Origin: DATKSG01 sp035531775
GTDB taxonomy: Bacteria > Actinomycetota > Acidimicrobiia > Acidimicrobiales > UBA8190
Length of the DNA stretch: 20,434 bases
Reading direction: 5' to 3'
Assembly: GCA_035531775.1 (NCBI GenBank)
Contig: DATKSG010000085.1
Span: 1 to 20,434, forward strand
Shown here one piece after another: positions 1-7,312 of this stretch; within the stretch, counting starts at the first letter, position 1; the number at the start of each line of letters is the position of its first letter. The notes under the pieces are model-generated. The model saw only the letters and a program-made list of their open reading frames with translations. It had not been told where the DNA came from and did not search any database. Position numbers and translations under genes: made by a program.

Positions 1-1
1 G

Positions 2-427
2 GGCCCCCGCGCCGGCACCACCAATGGCAGCAGCGCTTCGAGCTCCAACGCTGGCCCGCCCTACAACGCAAGCTCGGGAGCCTCGGCCACAGGGGGCGGG
101 GCGGGGGCCGGATCCGGGGCGGCGTCACAGGGACAGGCGACTTCGACCGCCGCCCCCGTGGCGGCGCCGGACCTACCAGTGGTGAGCGGCCTCACCCCCG
201 ATCGAGGGCCACGGTCGGGTGGCACTTGGGTGACGATCGAAGGCTCCGGCTTCACCGGCACCACCGTTGTGCGCTTCGGCTCCCACGCGGCCCGCTTCGT
301 CGTGCTGAGCGACAGCCGGCTCCGGGCCGAAGCCCCGGCCGGAGCGGCGGGCTCGGTGGATGTGGAGGTGACGACGCCGCCAGGCACGAGCGTTCCGAGC
401 CCATCGGGCCGCTACAGCTACCAGTAG
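2..427 (+). CDS. IPT/TIG domain protein, C-terminal part (5' truncated by window edge)
   Basis: The frame is open from base 2 to the TAG at 425-427, so the gene begins outside the window. The first ~50 visible residues are a low-complexity Gly/Ser/Ala/Thr linker. They are followed by one IPT/TIG immunoglobulin-like domain: a P-V-V-S-G-L-T-P-D-R-G start, then GG-T-V-I-x-G-x-GF-G (about residues 60-85 of the visible part), and V-x-V-T-T-P-x-G-x-S near the end, finishing in a Tyr-rich last strand. TIG domains are found in cell-surface and secreted binding proteins and enzymes, so a secreted or surface location is likely. The linker suggests a repeat or spacer joining this domain to an unseen N-terminal module. 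An internal GTG at 158 could be taken for a start, but the open frame upstream argues against it. The function cannot be told from this fragment. Confidence 0.8.
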   Translation, partial: GPRAGTTNGSSASSSNAGPPYNASSGASATGGGAGAGSGAASQGQATSTAAPVAAPDLPVVSGLTPDRGPRSGGTWVTIEGSGFTGTTVVRFGSHAARFVVLSDSRLRAEAPAGAAGSVDVEVTTPPGTSVPSPSGRYSYQ

Positions 428-482
428 CGCCCGGCAGCAGCCAAAGGTGCCCGCCTAGGGCATTTGTGGCCAGAATGGGGCC

Positions 483-1784
483 ATGAGCGCAGTGGAGGAC
501 GCCGCCGGCGAGGTGAAGGTCTGGTTGGCCGAGAATTGGGACCCCGATCTCACTGTCGGCCAATGGTGGGAGAAGCTCGGCACCGCCGGGTGGTCGGCGC
601 CCAGTCTGCCCGAGCACTCCTACGGCAAGGGCTTGTCGCGTGAGGAGTCGGTGCGCGTGCAGCAGGCCATCGTCGAGTTCGGCGCCCTCGGCGCGCCGGG
701 AGGCCTCGGGTTGCTGCTGGCCGGCCCCACCATCGCCACCCACGGCGACCAAGAGCAGCGCCGGAGCTACATCGGTGACATCGTGACCGGTCGCCAGGCC
801 TGGTGCCAGCTCTTCAGCGAGCCGGGAGCGGGGTCGGACCTGGCCGGCTTGCAGGCCCGGGCCGTGCGCGACGGCGACGAATGGGTCGTTAACGGTCAGA
901 AGGTATGGACATCGGGCGGCCAAGTGGCCGACATGGGCATGTTGCTGGCCCGCACCGACGCCGACGTCCCCAAGCACCAGGGCATCTCCTACTTCGCCAT
1001 CGACATGCACCAACCCGGCATCGAGGTGAGGCCCTTGCGCGAGATGACCGGCCGGGCGCTGTTCAACGAGGTCTTCATGACCGACGCCCGGGTGAGCGCG
1101 GAGGCTGTGATCGGCGGGCTCAACAACGGATGGGCCGTGGCCAACACCACGCTGGCCTTCGAGCGGTCGGGCCTCGGGGCCGGCGGCGGTTCGGCCGCCG
1201 GAGGGGCCGCCACGGCGGGCACAGTGGCCGGCGACTTGGAGCGTAGAGCCGGCGACTTCGTGCGCGGCGTGGGCCAGCGCGGCGCCGGCGCCCCGGGCGG
1301 CCTTTTCGGCGCCTCGTCGAAGGTGCTCGTGGACCTGGCCAAGGAGAACGGCGCCATCGCCGACCCGAACGTCCGGCAGGATCTCATGCGCCTCCACACG
1401 CTCAACGAGATCGCCCGGTTCATGAGTCTGCGCCAGAAGGCCCTGCGGGACTCGGGTGGGGACATCCCCGGGCTGGGCAACATCGCCAAGCTGTCGATGA
1501 GCCAGATCCTCCGGCTATCGCGCGACGTGGGCCTGCGCATCCTCGGCCCCTACGGCACGTTGCACGCCTACAGCGCCGACGAACGCCAGGCCCTCGACGC
1601 CGCCACCGGCAAGCCCATGGCCGGCCTGGTCACCGAAATGGCACTGTTCACGCAGGCCCCCTCCATCTACGGGGGCACCGATGAGATCCAGCACAACATC
1701 ATCGGCGAGCGCGTCCTCGGGCTACCCAAAGAGCCCAACAACGACCGTACGACCGCATTCCGCGACCTACCGAAGAACGGATGA
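483..1784 (+). CDS. Acyl-CoA dehydrogenase (FadE-like)
   Basis: This 433-aa flavoenzyme should oxidise an acyl-CoA to the enoyl-CoA using FAD and pass electrons to ETF in the cytoplasm. Visible family signatures are C-Q-L-F-S-E-P-G-A-G-S-D (108-119), the NGQKVWTS flavin-binding segment (137-144) and the C-terminal Y-G-G-T-D-E-I-Q-x-N-I-I-G-E-R (396-410). The usual JK-loop catalytic Glu of Y-E-G-T is Gly397 here. A Glu in helix G (E227 of L-A-F-E-R) sits where long-chain and isovaleryl-CoA dehydrogenases carry their base. An Ala/Gly-rich insert lies at about 232-250. The ATG at 483 is preceded by CAGAAT at 471-476 with six bases between, a weak leaderless-type -10. The stop overlaps the next gene's ATG by four bases (ATGA), so the two are probably translationally coupled. 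The substrate (fatty acid, steroid side chain or other) cannot be assigned. Confidence 0.95.
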   Translation: MSAVEDAAGEVKVWLAENWDPDLTVGQWWEKLGTAGWSAPSLPEHSYGKGLSREESVRVQQAIVEFGALGAPGGLGLLLAGPTIATHGDQEQRRSYIGDIVTGRQAWCQLFSEPGAGSDLAGLQARAVRDGDEWVVNGQKVWTSGGQVADMGMLLARTDADVPKHQGISYFAIDMHQPGIEVRPLREMTGRALFNEVFMTDARVSAEAVIGGLNNGWAVANTTLAFERSGLGAGGGSAAGGAATAGTVAGDLERRAGDFVRGVGQRGAGAPGGLFGASSKVLVDLAKENGAIADPNVRQDLMRLHTLNEIARFMSLRQKALRDSGGDIPGLGNIAKLSMSQILRLSRDVGLRILGPYGTLHAYSADERQALDAATGKPMAGLVTEMALFTQAPSIYGGTDEIQHNIIGERVLGLPKEPNNDRTTAFRDLPKNG

Positions 1785-2899
1785 CAGCCGGCACGCTGGA
1801 ATTGGGCTTCGAGGAACTACTGGCCGACCACGCCTATGCCGAGCCGCTGGTGGTGGACGGCGTGCACTGCCACGGTGGCTTCGACGCCGACGGCACCTAC
1901 CTGTCGCCCCGCACACTGCACCGGGTCCCGGCCATCGCCGCCTGGGAGGCCCAGCGGCTCGAGGAGTCCGGGACCGCCATCCTCGACGTGCCCCTCGAGA
2001 CGTGGCCCGAGAACTTCCCCAACGTGGCGCAGACCAAATTCCTGTTGCGCCACGGCGTGCGTGAGCCCACCATCGCCGCTCTCACCCGCATCGGGACGGT
2101 CGAGAGCTTCGGGGCCATGCTGCGCCTACTGCCGCTGCCCGACTTCGCCGGCTGTTTCGTCGAGGACATCACCGGCACCACCGTGTCCCACATCGGAGGG
2201 GGCCTGTTCGAGGCCCATGCCCGCGACGAGTCCGGCTTCGGGGGGCTCGCCGGCCACGACCGCATGTGGTTCGTGGCCCGCGACATCGCCTTCGAGAGCC
2301 CGCCGACCGAGGACATCACGGCGCGGATGATGGCCCGCATGGGCATTGACCCGACGCCCAAGTCCGACGAGCAACTGGCCCAGGCCCGACGAGCCCAGCT
2401 GGCCGGGCGCGTCCTGCCCGACGACGTCGACTTCACCTTGGAGCTGGTGGTGGGCCGGATGATCGGGCTGCTGCTCATCGAGATCTCGGCTTTCCATGGG
2501 TTCCGGTGGGCCGAGGCCGTGCTGGCCGACGGAGAGCTGGTGGCCGGTGATGGTACGGCGGCGCGCCTGGTCTCCTACATCCGGGCCGACGAGACCCCGC
2601 ACGTGGCCTATCTGCGCACCGCTCTGTCGGAGATGCGCGACCGCACCTGGAAGGGCAAGGGATCCAATCGCTACGCAGGCGCCGACATGGTCGGGCGTCT
2701 GTGGGACCGCGCCGTGGCTGACTCGCTGCTGTTGCGCCGGAGCGAGAACCTGGCCTTCGTCATGGACGAGATCGAGCAAGCCGTGGCCCGGCACCCCGGA
2801 GGCGACGGCCTGGTCGAGGAGATGCTGTCGCTCGGCTCGGTTGTTCGCCTGGCCGACGGGCGTCTGGCCGACGCCGAGGGCGACCACCTCCTGGGCTGA
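1781..2899 (+). CDS. Ferritin-like helical protein, putative diiron-carboxylate family
   Basis: This 372-aa protein starts four bases inside the end of the acyl-CoA dehydrogenase gene, so coexpression is likely. The middle and C-terminal half is mostly helical. It has Glu/His pairs of the sort used for diiron binding: E144/H146 in F-E-A-H, H159, E172, then E234 with H239 in L-L-I-E-I-S-A-F-H, and E271-x-x-H274 in A-D-E-T-P-H. That ordering resembles ferritin-like oxygenases and oxidases, but I cannot name a specific family. There is no signal peptide or membrane segment, so it is cytosolic. Coupling to a dehydrogenase suggests a role in lipid or acyl-chain oxidation, which is inference. The stop lies three bases from the stop of the convergent SDR gene. 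It could instead be a non-metal helical protein of unknown function. Confidence 0.85.
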   Translation: MTAGTLELGFEELLADHAYAEPLVVDGVHCHGGFDADGTYLSPRTLHRVPAIAAWEAQRLEESGTAILDVPLETWPENFPNVAQTKFLLRHGVREPTIAALTRIGTVESFGAMLRLLPLPDFAGCFVEDITGTTVSHIGGGLFEAHARDESGFGGLAGHDRMWFVARDIAFESPPTEDITARMMARMGIDPTPKSDEQLAQARRAQLAGRVLPDDVDFTLELVVGRMIGLLLIEISAFHGFRWAEAVLADGELVAGDGTAARLVSYIRADETPHVAYLRTALSEMRDRTWKGKGSNRYAGADMVGRLWDRAVADSLLLRRSENLAFVMDEIEQAVARHPGGDGLVEEMLSLGSVVRLADGRLADAEGDHLLG

Positions 2900-2902
2900 G
2901 GC

Positions 2903-3769
2903 TCAGCGCAGGGCGAAGCCGGCTTCGGCCAGCAGCTCCTCGCTCACCTGCCACAAGGTGGCAGCGGCCTTCTGCGAACGGGCGTGGCGCGACATGTGGC
3001 CGGGACGGCAGCGCACGTAGTAGCCGCCGCTGCGCCCGGCCAGCTCCGGTGACGAGGCGAGATAGATCGACGTGCGCGCCCCGGCCGAGGCCGGGATCTC
3101 GAACAGGCGGACCACCTTGTTGCCGAGCCCCACGATGCCGCGCAGGTCGCCGTCCATGCCGAAGCCGCTGCGCACCGGGCCGGGGTGGGCGGCGTTGGCC
3201 GTGACTCCGGTGCCCGACCATCGGTGAGCCAGCTCGCCGGTGAAGAGGAGGTTGGCCAGCTTGGAACGGCTGTAGGCCTCCAGGGCCACGTAGGCGCCCT
3301 CGGTCTGCAGGTCGTCGAAGCGCATCCCGAAGGCGGCGAAGTGGTGCCCGACCGAGGAGAGGTTGACCACCCGGCTGGGCGACGAGGCCCGTAGCCGCTC
3401 GGCCAGCAGGTTGGTCAGGTAGAAATGGCCAAGGTGGTTCACGGCGAAGGTCTGCTCGTAGCCCTGGGCCGTGACTTGGCGGGTGGACCAGATGCCGCCG
3501 GCGTTGTTGACCAGGACGTCGAGACGGTCCCACCGGGCCAATATCTCCTCGGCACAGCGCCGCACCGAGGCCAAGTCGGCCAGGTCGAGCGACACCGTCT
3601 CCACCACTGCATCCGGGGCCCGGGCTCTGATCTCCTCGGCGGCGGCCTGGGCGCGGCCCGGGTGACGACAGGCCAGCACGGTGGTCGCCCCCATGGCAGC
3701 CAGCGCGGCGGCCGTCTCCTTGCCGATGCCCGAGTTGCCGCCGGTGACGACGACCACGTTGCCTTCCAT
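2903..3769 (-). CDS. Short-chain dehydrogenase/reductase, retinol-dehydrogenase-like
   Basis: This 288-aa classical SDR should catalyse NAD(P)-dependent alcohol/ketone interconversion in the cytosol. The Rossmann motif TGGNSGIG is at residues 9-16, with an Arg-containing C-R-H-P-G-R stretch after beta2 that favours NADP(H). The NNAGG motif is at about 88-92, catalytic Ser in N-L-S-S-V at about 138-139, and Y-S-R-S-K (Tyr166, Lys170) completes the site. The substitution pattern resembles retinol dehydrogenase/WW-domain-oxidoreductase-type SDRs, whose bacterial substrates are mostly unknown. The ATG is preceded on the coding strand by AAGGAGG about eight bases upstream, a strong ribosome site that fixes the start. 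It converges on the ferritin-like gene and is divergent, over 53 bp, from the next short gene. Confidence 0.95.
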   Translation of the reverse strand: MEGNVVVVTGGNSGIGKETAAALAAMGATTVLACRHPGRAQAAAEEIRARAPDAVVETVSLDLADLASVRRCAEEILARWDRLDVLVNNAGGIWSTRQVTAQGYEQTFAVNHLGHFYLTNLLAERLRASSPSRVVNLSSVGHHFAAFGMRFDDLQTEGAYVALEAYSRSKLANLLFTGELAHRWSGTGVTANAAHPGPVRSGFGMDGDLRGIVGLGNKVVRLFEIPASAGARTSIYLASSPELAGRSGGYYVRCRPGHMSRHARSQKAAATLWQVSEELLAEAGFALR

Positions 3770-3822
3770 GTCGGTGGCCTCCTTGTCCGGCGACGAGTAT
3801 GCAACAGTCTTGAGGAGCCATC

Positions 3823-4233
3823 TTGGCCAGGGGGTGTTCCGTGGACCAGCGCTTCGCCTACGCCGTCGACTGGAGGTTCGTCCCCCTGTGGGCGCCCTTC
3901 GGTCTCCGGCCTCGCCACGACGGGGTGACCTTGACCGAGGATGGGCGGCTGCTGGCCACCTTCGGACTCCTGCGGCTCGAGACCCCCCTGGCCAACGTGG
4001 AGGGGGCCCATGTAACCACCGACTACCGCTGGTGGACGGCGGTGGGGGCCCGCCTGTCGTTCGTGGACGACGGACTGACCTTCGGCACCAACACCGCCGG
4101 CGGGGTGTGCGTGCACTTCGCCGAGCGTGTCCCGAGCCGGCTCCGGCGATCGGGCCATTCGGCGCTCACCGTGACCGTGGCCGACCTCCAGGGCCTCGAA
4201 GCCGCTCTCGGCCCGGCCTCGCCGAGGCCCTGA
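3823..4233 (+). CDS. Conserved actinobacterial hypothetical protein, ~136 aa
   Basis: A short soluble protein with alternating beta-strand character and no signal peptide or membrane segment. Recognisable patches are F-A-Y-A-V-D-W-R-F near the N-terminus, T-D-Y-R-W-W-T-A-V-G-A-R-L-S and G-L-T-F-G-T-N-T-A-G-G-V-C-V-H-F in the centre. I associate these with a conserved family in mycobacteria and relatives, but its function is unknown to me. Two starts compete: TTG at 3823, five bases after AGGAG (3813-3817), and GTG at 3841, six bases after a G-rich stretch (3829-3834). I keep the TTG because of the better Shine-Dalgarno sequence; the protein loses six residues with the GTG. It is divergent from the SDR gene and converges on the SCO6745-like gene 23 bp downstream. 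Confidence 0.8.
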   Translation: MARGCSVDQRFAYAVDWRFVPLWAPFGLRPRHDGVTLTEDGRLLATFGLLRLETPLANVEGAHVTTDYRWWTAVGARLSFVDDGLTFGTNTAGGVCVHFAERVPSRLRRSGHSALTVTVADLQGLEAALGPASPRP

Positions 4234-4256
4234 CCGGCCCACACGTCCGCGCCCCC

Positions 4257-5141
4257 TTAGCCTCCGAAGCCCGCCTGGCGCAGATCGAGCCCGATGGGGT
4301 TGACGACCGGGAACAGCCCGGCCGTCACCACCGCCGCCGTCATGGGCGCCAGCAACCCTGCCAATTCCTCGCTGCGGGTGTCGCCGAGCCGGCTCCAAGG
4401 CCCGGCGGCCAGCCGGTCGGTGTCGTCCTCCACGCCCCGGCGCCACGACCGCCCGGTGTCGGTCAGACCCCCGTCGCTGTCGAGTAGCCCGCGCTGGCGC
4501 AAATGCTCGGCGGCCGCCGTCCATTCGTCGTCGCTCCAGCCCCGTGCCGCCTGCAGAATGGCGCGGCTGATCACGCCGGTGCCGACCATGACCACGTGGG
4601 CCTCACAACCACCCACCTCCGACTCGACGAGGGTGGCGACGTGCCCGTCGCCGCGGTGCTCGCGCAAGACCGTGGCCGCCTGCCACAGCGCCAGGAGCGG
4701 TTCGTCGGGAGGTGCGAGGGCCAGGTTGGCCGCAGCCAGGGGCCGGCCCTCAACCGACAGGCCTTCGGTGGCGGCTAGGGCCAGTTCGGCGGTCCGCTCG
4801 AGCGCCCGGGCGGATGCTGCGCCGGCTATGAGAGGTCCGAGCGCCTGAGCCACCCCGGTCAGGCGGGCTTCGAGGACCGACGCCGGAGGGGCGAAACCCC
4901 ATGCATCGGGGAGGGCCCGGCGCACCAGGGCCGGGGCGAAGTTGTAGAAGGTCGCCTCGACCACAGCCGGGCCAACCGGTCCCATCGGCGCCGCCCGGGC
5001 GGCGAAGTACCCCATCCAGAACCCCTTGAGCCCGGCGCCGCGCAAAGCCTCGGCCGCTTCGGGGGCGAAGTAGGTCACCGCGTGGAGCGGTTCGAGCAGC
5101 CGCCACATCCGGCGAGCCGTGGGGTCCGCAGTCGTGGTCAT
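4257..5141 (-). CDS. SCO6745-family protein (winged-helix-like C-terminus)
   Basis: The 294-aa protein matches my recollection of the actinobacterial SCO6745 family. Its N-terminus reads R-R-M-W-R-L-L-E-P-L-H-A-V-T-Y-F followed by G-L-K-G-F-W-M-G-Y-F-A-A-R-A-A-P-M-G, and an all-helical middle is rich in Ala. The C-terminal third (A-R-G-W-S-D-D-E-W, then L-R-Q-R-G-L-L-D-S-D-G-G-L-T-D-T-G) looks like a MarR-type winged helix with its wing. No biochemical role is established to my knowledge; DNA binding is inference. I start it at the ATG at 5139-5141 (M-T-T-T-A-D). The frame stays open for 90 more codons upstream, but that stretch is low-complexity Asp/Thr sequence antisense to the neighbouring signal-peptide repeat. 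No strong ribosome site is visible. It is divergent, over 70 bp, from the secreted-protein gene. Confidence 0.85.
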   Translation of the reverse strand: MTTTADPTARRMWRLLEPLHAVTYFAPEAAEALRGAGLKGFWMGYFAARAAPMGPVGPAVVEATFYNFAPALVRRALPDAWGFAPPASVLEARLTGVAQALGPLIAGAASARALERTAELALAATEGLSVEGRPLAAANLALAPPDEPLLALWQAATVLREHRGDGHVATLVESEVGGCEAHVVMVGTGVISRAILQAARGWSDDEWTAAAEHLRQRGLLDSDGGLTDTGRSWRRGVEDDTDRLAAGPWSRLGDTRSEELAGLLAPMTAAVVTAGLFPVVNPIGLDLRQAGFGG

Positions 5142-5198
5142 TGGCCTGGCCCGCTCACGGGCGGCATTGTCGCACAGGGCGGCGCATGGGCCGTCGAG

Positions 5199-5204
5199 TA
5201 CGAT
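5199..5204 (+). promoter_or_regulatory. Probable -10 box of a leaderless transcript (TACGAT)
   Basis: TACGAT fits the actinobacterial TANNNT -10 consensus and ends seven bases before the GTG at 5212, so transcription would begin at or next to the start codon. No Shine-Dalgarno sequence is visible and no -35 hexamer is correctly spaced. The same box-to-start spacing recurs at two other genes in this window, which strengthens the call and the GTG assignment. Confidence 0.6.
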
Positions 5205-5211
5205 CGGTCCT

Positions 5212-6597
5212 GTGAGCGGCGGCTCCTGGCGGAAAAGAACGAGGCGACGCGCCCTGGTGGGACCGGTTCGGCGCGCCACGATGCCGGCTCTGGCGGTGAC
5301 GGTCGTCTCGTCGGTGGGGTCGGTGTCATCGGTGGGGTCGGTGGGTTCGGTGGCAGCATCAGGAGGAGCGAACTGCGCTTGGGCCCTGCACTTCGACTCG
5401 GCCGTCGTCAACGTGGCTTATCCCGACACCGCAGCCAGTTACTGGGTGACCCGGCTGCCAGCGGTGCCCGGGGAGACGTTGTCGTTGACAAGCCGCTATC
5501 CCCATGCCCGCTACATGTCGTTCACCTCCTACGACACTTCGCTCCAATCGGCCGACGGCCTGAACGACGTGAGCATGGTGCCCGACCCCGGCAGCACCAA
5601 CCCCTTTGTGGCCGGGGCCGGCCGGACGACGACGGCGCGTTCGTACCACGCCACCGTCGTCTTCGGCGCTCCTCCGGCGTCGGGCCCGGCGCCCAACACC
5701 CTGTACACCACGAGCGCTGATGGCAGCCGGGTGGGCACCGACTTCTTCCTCATCTACCGCGTGTACGAGCCCGACAACGGCCTCGCGGCAGACGGAGGCG
5801 CTGGCCTGCCGGCCCTCGCCGTCGACCTGGCCGGACAGCACGTGGCGGTGCCCGACTGCCCGACTGCGACCTTGCCACCAAACGACGTCAATGCCACGGT
5901 GGCCGGGACCAGCATCGGCTACCCGAGGAGCGGCAACAGCATCACCGGCGGCAATCCCCCGGTGTGGCACAAGTTCATCAACTTCGAGACGTCCTATGCC
6001 CAAGCCACCCAGACGTCGATCACGGGATCCACCCTGCCCGACACTCTGGTTCCCATCACGACGTCGCTGCCCAAAGGCGGCTTCCTCGACAACCCTGACA
6101 ACTCCTACATCGCCACCACATTGAACTTCGGATGGGGAGCGGTGAGCGTCTTCCGGGGACGTCTGCCCACCACGGCCAGGACACTCGACGGTGAGCCCAC
6201 CATGGGGAGCGGCAAGCAGCTGCGGTATTGGTCGATGTGCAGCAACGAGGCCTTCAGCCAGCGCGTCTACGCGTGCCTCATTGACGACCAGGTGAAGACC
6301 TACGACTCCCAGGGGGACTACATCTTGATGGTGTCCGAATCGGCCGACCGGCCCTCGGACGCAGTCCCAGGTTGCGCCGTGAACTGGTTGCCGGCCGGGC
6401 CGGCACCCGACACCGTGCTCATCCTGCGCAACATGCTGGCCGACCCGGGCTTCGCCCAGTCGATCCAGCGGGCGACACCGGGATCAGAGGCCGCCGACAT
6501 GGGCCCCTACTACCCGGCCGGGAGCTATTTCCTCACCCCGGCGGCCGCTGCTTCTGCTGCCGGCTGCCCGGCTGCGGTCGCCTTCAACAACCCCTAA
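5212..6597 (+). CDS. Secreted protein of unknown function, three likely disulfides
   Basis: From the GTG at 5212 the product is 461 aa. The first ~50 residues form an export signal: a basic stretch R-K-R-T-R-R-R, a second R-R, then a hydrophobic/small-residue run ending in A-A-S-G-G. The mature part has exactly six Cys (about 55, 216, 343, 355, 388, 452), consistent with oxidised cysteines outside the cytoplasm. Conserved-looking patches are R-Y-P-H-A-R-Y-M-S-F-T-S-Y-D, V-P-D-P-G-S-T-N-P-F and D-F-F-L-I-Y-R-V-Y-E-P-D. They remind me of DUF1214/DUF1254-like envelope proteins, but I would not assign a family. The GTG is chosen over earlier starts because TACGAT lies seven bases upstream and the upstream codons are not signal-like; ATG 5281 would drop the basic region. 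It converges with the lipoprotein gene 13 bp downstream. Confidence 0.85.
   Translation: MSGGSWRKRTRRRALVGPVRRATMPALAVTVVSSVGSVSSVGSVGSVAASGGANCAWALHFDSAVVNVAYPDTAASYWVTRLPAVPGETLSLTSRYPHARYMSFTSYDTSLQSADGLNDVSMVPDPGSTNPFVAGAGRTTTARSYHATVVFGAPPASGPAPNTLYTTSADGSRVGTDFFLIYRVYEPDNGLAADGGAGLPALAVDLAGQHVAVPDCPTATLPPNDVNATVAGTSIGYPRSGNSITGGNPPVWHKFINFETSYAQATQTSITGSTLPDTLVPITTSLPKGGFLDNPDNSYIATTLNFGWGAVSVFRGRLPTTARTLDGEPTMGSGKQLRYWSMCSNEAFSQRVYACLIDDQVKTYDSQGDYILMVSESADRPSDAVPGCAVNWLPAGPAPDTVLILRNMLADPGFAQSIQRATPGSEAADMGPYYPAGSYFLTPAAAASAAGCPAAVAFNNP
5311..5355 (+). repeat. Five tandem 9-bp units (TCGGTGNNN) in a signal-peptide region
   Basis: Five consecutive nonamers begin TCGGTG and end GGG, TCA, GGG, GGT and GCA. 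Because nine bases equal three codons, each encodes Ser-Val-Gly/Ser/Ala, so unit gain or loss would lengthen or shorten the export signal's small/hydrophobic stretch in frame. Such arrays are prone to slippage. Confidence 0.9.
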
Positions 6598-6610
6598 GGC
6601 GCCTGCTGGC

Positions 6611-7312
6611 TCAGCACGTGGACAGCGGAGCGGCCACGCCGGGCCCGACCGACGGGGCGTCCACCACGCCGGCGTCGACTGATCGCACGACAGCCCCCAG
6701 GTAGACTACATACCACTGCCCGCGCCACGAGATGAGCGAGGCGACGCCGAAGGATCTCGTATCGCCGTCCTCCACGTACACGAGACGCGAATTGGCCACC
6801 TCGAAGTACCCGATCCGATTCGAGCACTCTCCGGGTATCACCCAGTGCGCTCTGCCCGGTGGGATCTCCAACCCGACCAACACCGCCGAGGTCGGGCTCG
6901 GCCCGAGCAAGCGGTGGGCGGCGGCGATGTCTAGGCCGAACGCTGCGAGCAACCGGTCTCGGTAGTCGGCGCCCGGATCGGGTATGTCCTTGAGCTGTAG
7001 GTAGGCGGCCTCGGGGAAGAACGACTCCAGCGCCGGGGCAGCCGTGCCCTCCACCACACCGGACCACAAGGCGGCCACGGTCGCTGTCAGTTGGGGAGAC
7101 GACGGCTCCGGCAGTACATCGGTCTGGGGCAGGGCCCCGGGGTCGACCGTGGTGGACGGCTCGCTCGGCACGGTGGCCAAGCCCGAGGTGCCATGACGCG
7201 CCAGGTGGATGGCCGGGCCGGCACATCCTGCCGCCGAGGCGGCGAAGACAATGCACAGGGATACGACGAGCAGCGGCGGCGCCGAGCCGAGGCGCCGAAC
7301 CAGAGCGATCAG
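6611..7312 (-). CDS. Putative lipoprotein of unknown function (CTG start proposed)
   Basis: The conservative start is the TTG at 7178-7180, giving a 189-aa protein beginning at M-A-T-V-P-S-E-P. The frame is open upstream to 7354 and there encodes a clear lipoprotein signal: A-L-V-R-R-L, a hydrophobic run P-P-L-L-V-V-S-L-C-I-V-F-A-A-S, then A-A-G-C. No ATG, GTG or TTG lies in that stretch. A CTG at 7310-7312 overlaps the NUDIX stop codon as CTGA, so I propose a coupled CTG start giving 233 aa with the lipobox Cys at residue 30. After a Pro/Ser/Thr-rich linker the globular part runs from L-T-A-T-V-A-A-L-W to W-R-G-Q-W-Y-V-V-Y-L-G-A, an alpha+beta domain I do not recognise. The product would be anchored on the outer face of the membrane. 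Confidence 0.75.
   Translation of the reverse strand: MIALVRRLGSAPPLLVVSLCIVFAASAAGCAGPAIHLARHGTSGLATVPSEPSTTVDPGALPQTDVLPEPSSPQLTATVAALWSGVVEGTAAPALESFFPEAAYLQLKDIPDPGADYRDRLLAAFGLDIAAAHRLLGPSPTSAVLVGLEIPPGRAHWVIPGECSNRIGYFEVANSRLVYVEDGDTRSFGVASLISWRGQWYVVYLGAVVRSVDAGVVDAPSVGPGVAAPLSTC

Noticed and set aside
252..1397. 381-codon minus-strand frame opposite the acyl-CoA dehydrogenase
   Set aside because: It has no domain, and is a typical high-GC antisense shadow of a clear enzyme gene.
5142..5411. 90-codon upstream extension of the SCO6745-like gene, rich in Asp-Pro-Thr
   Set aside because: It is the antisense of the Ser-Val-Gly tandem repeat and basic signal region of the divergent secreted protein; homologues as I recall them begin near the M-T-T-T-A-D start.
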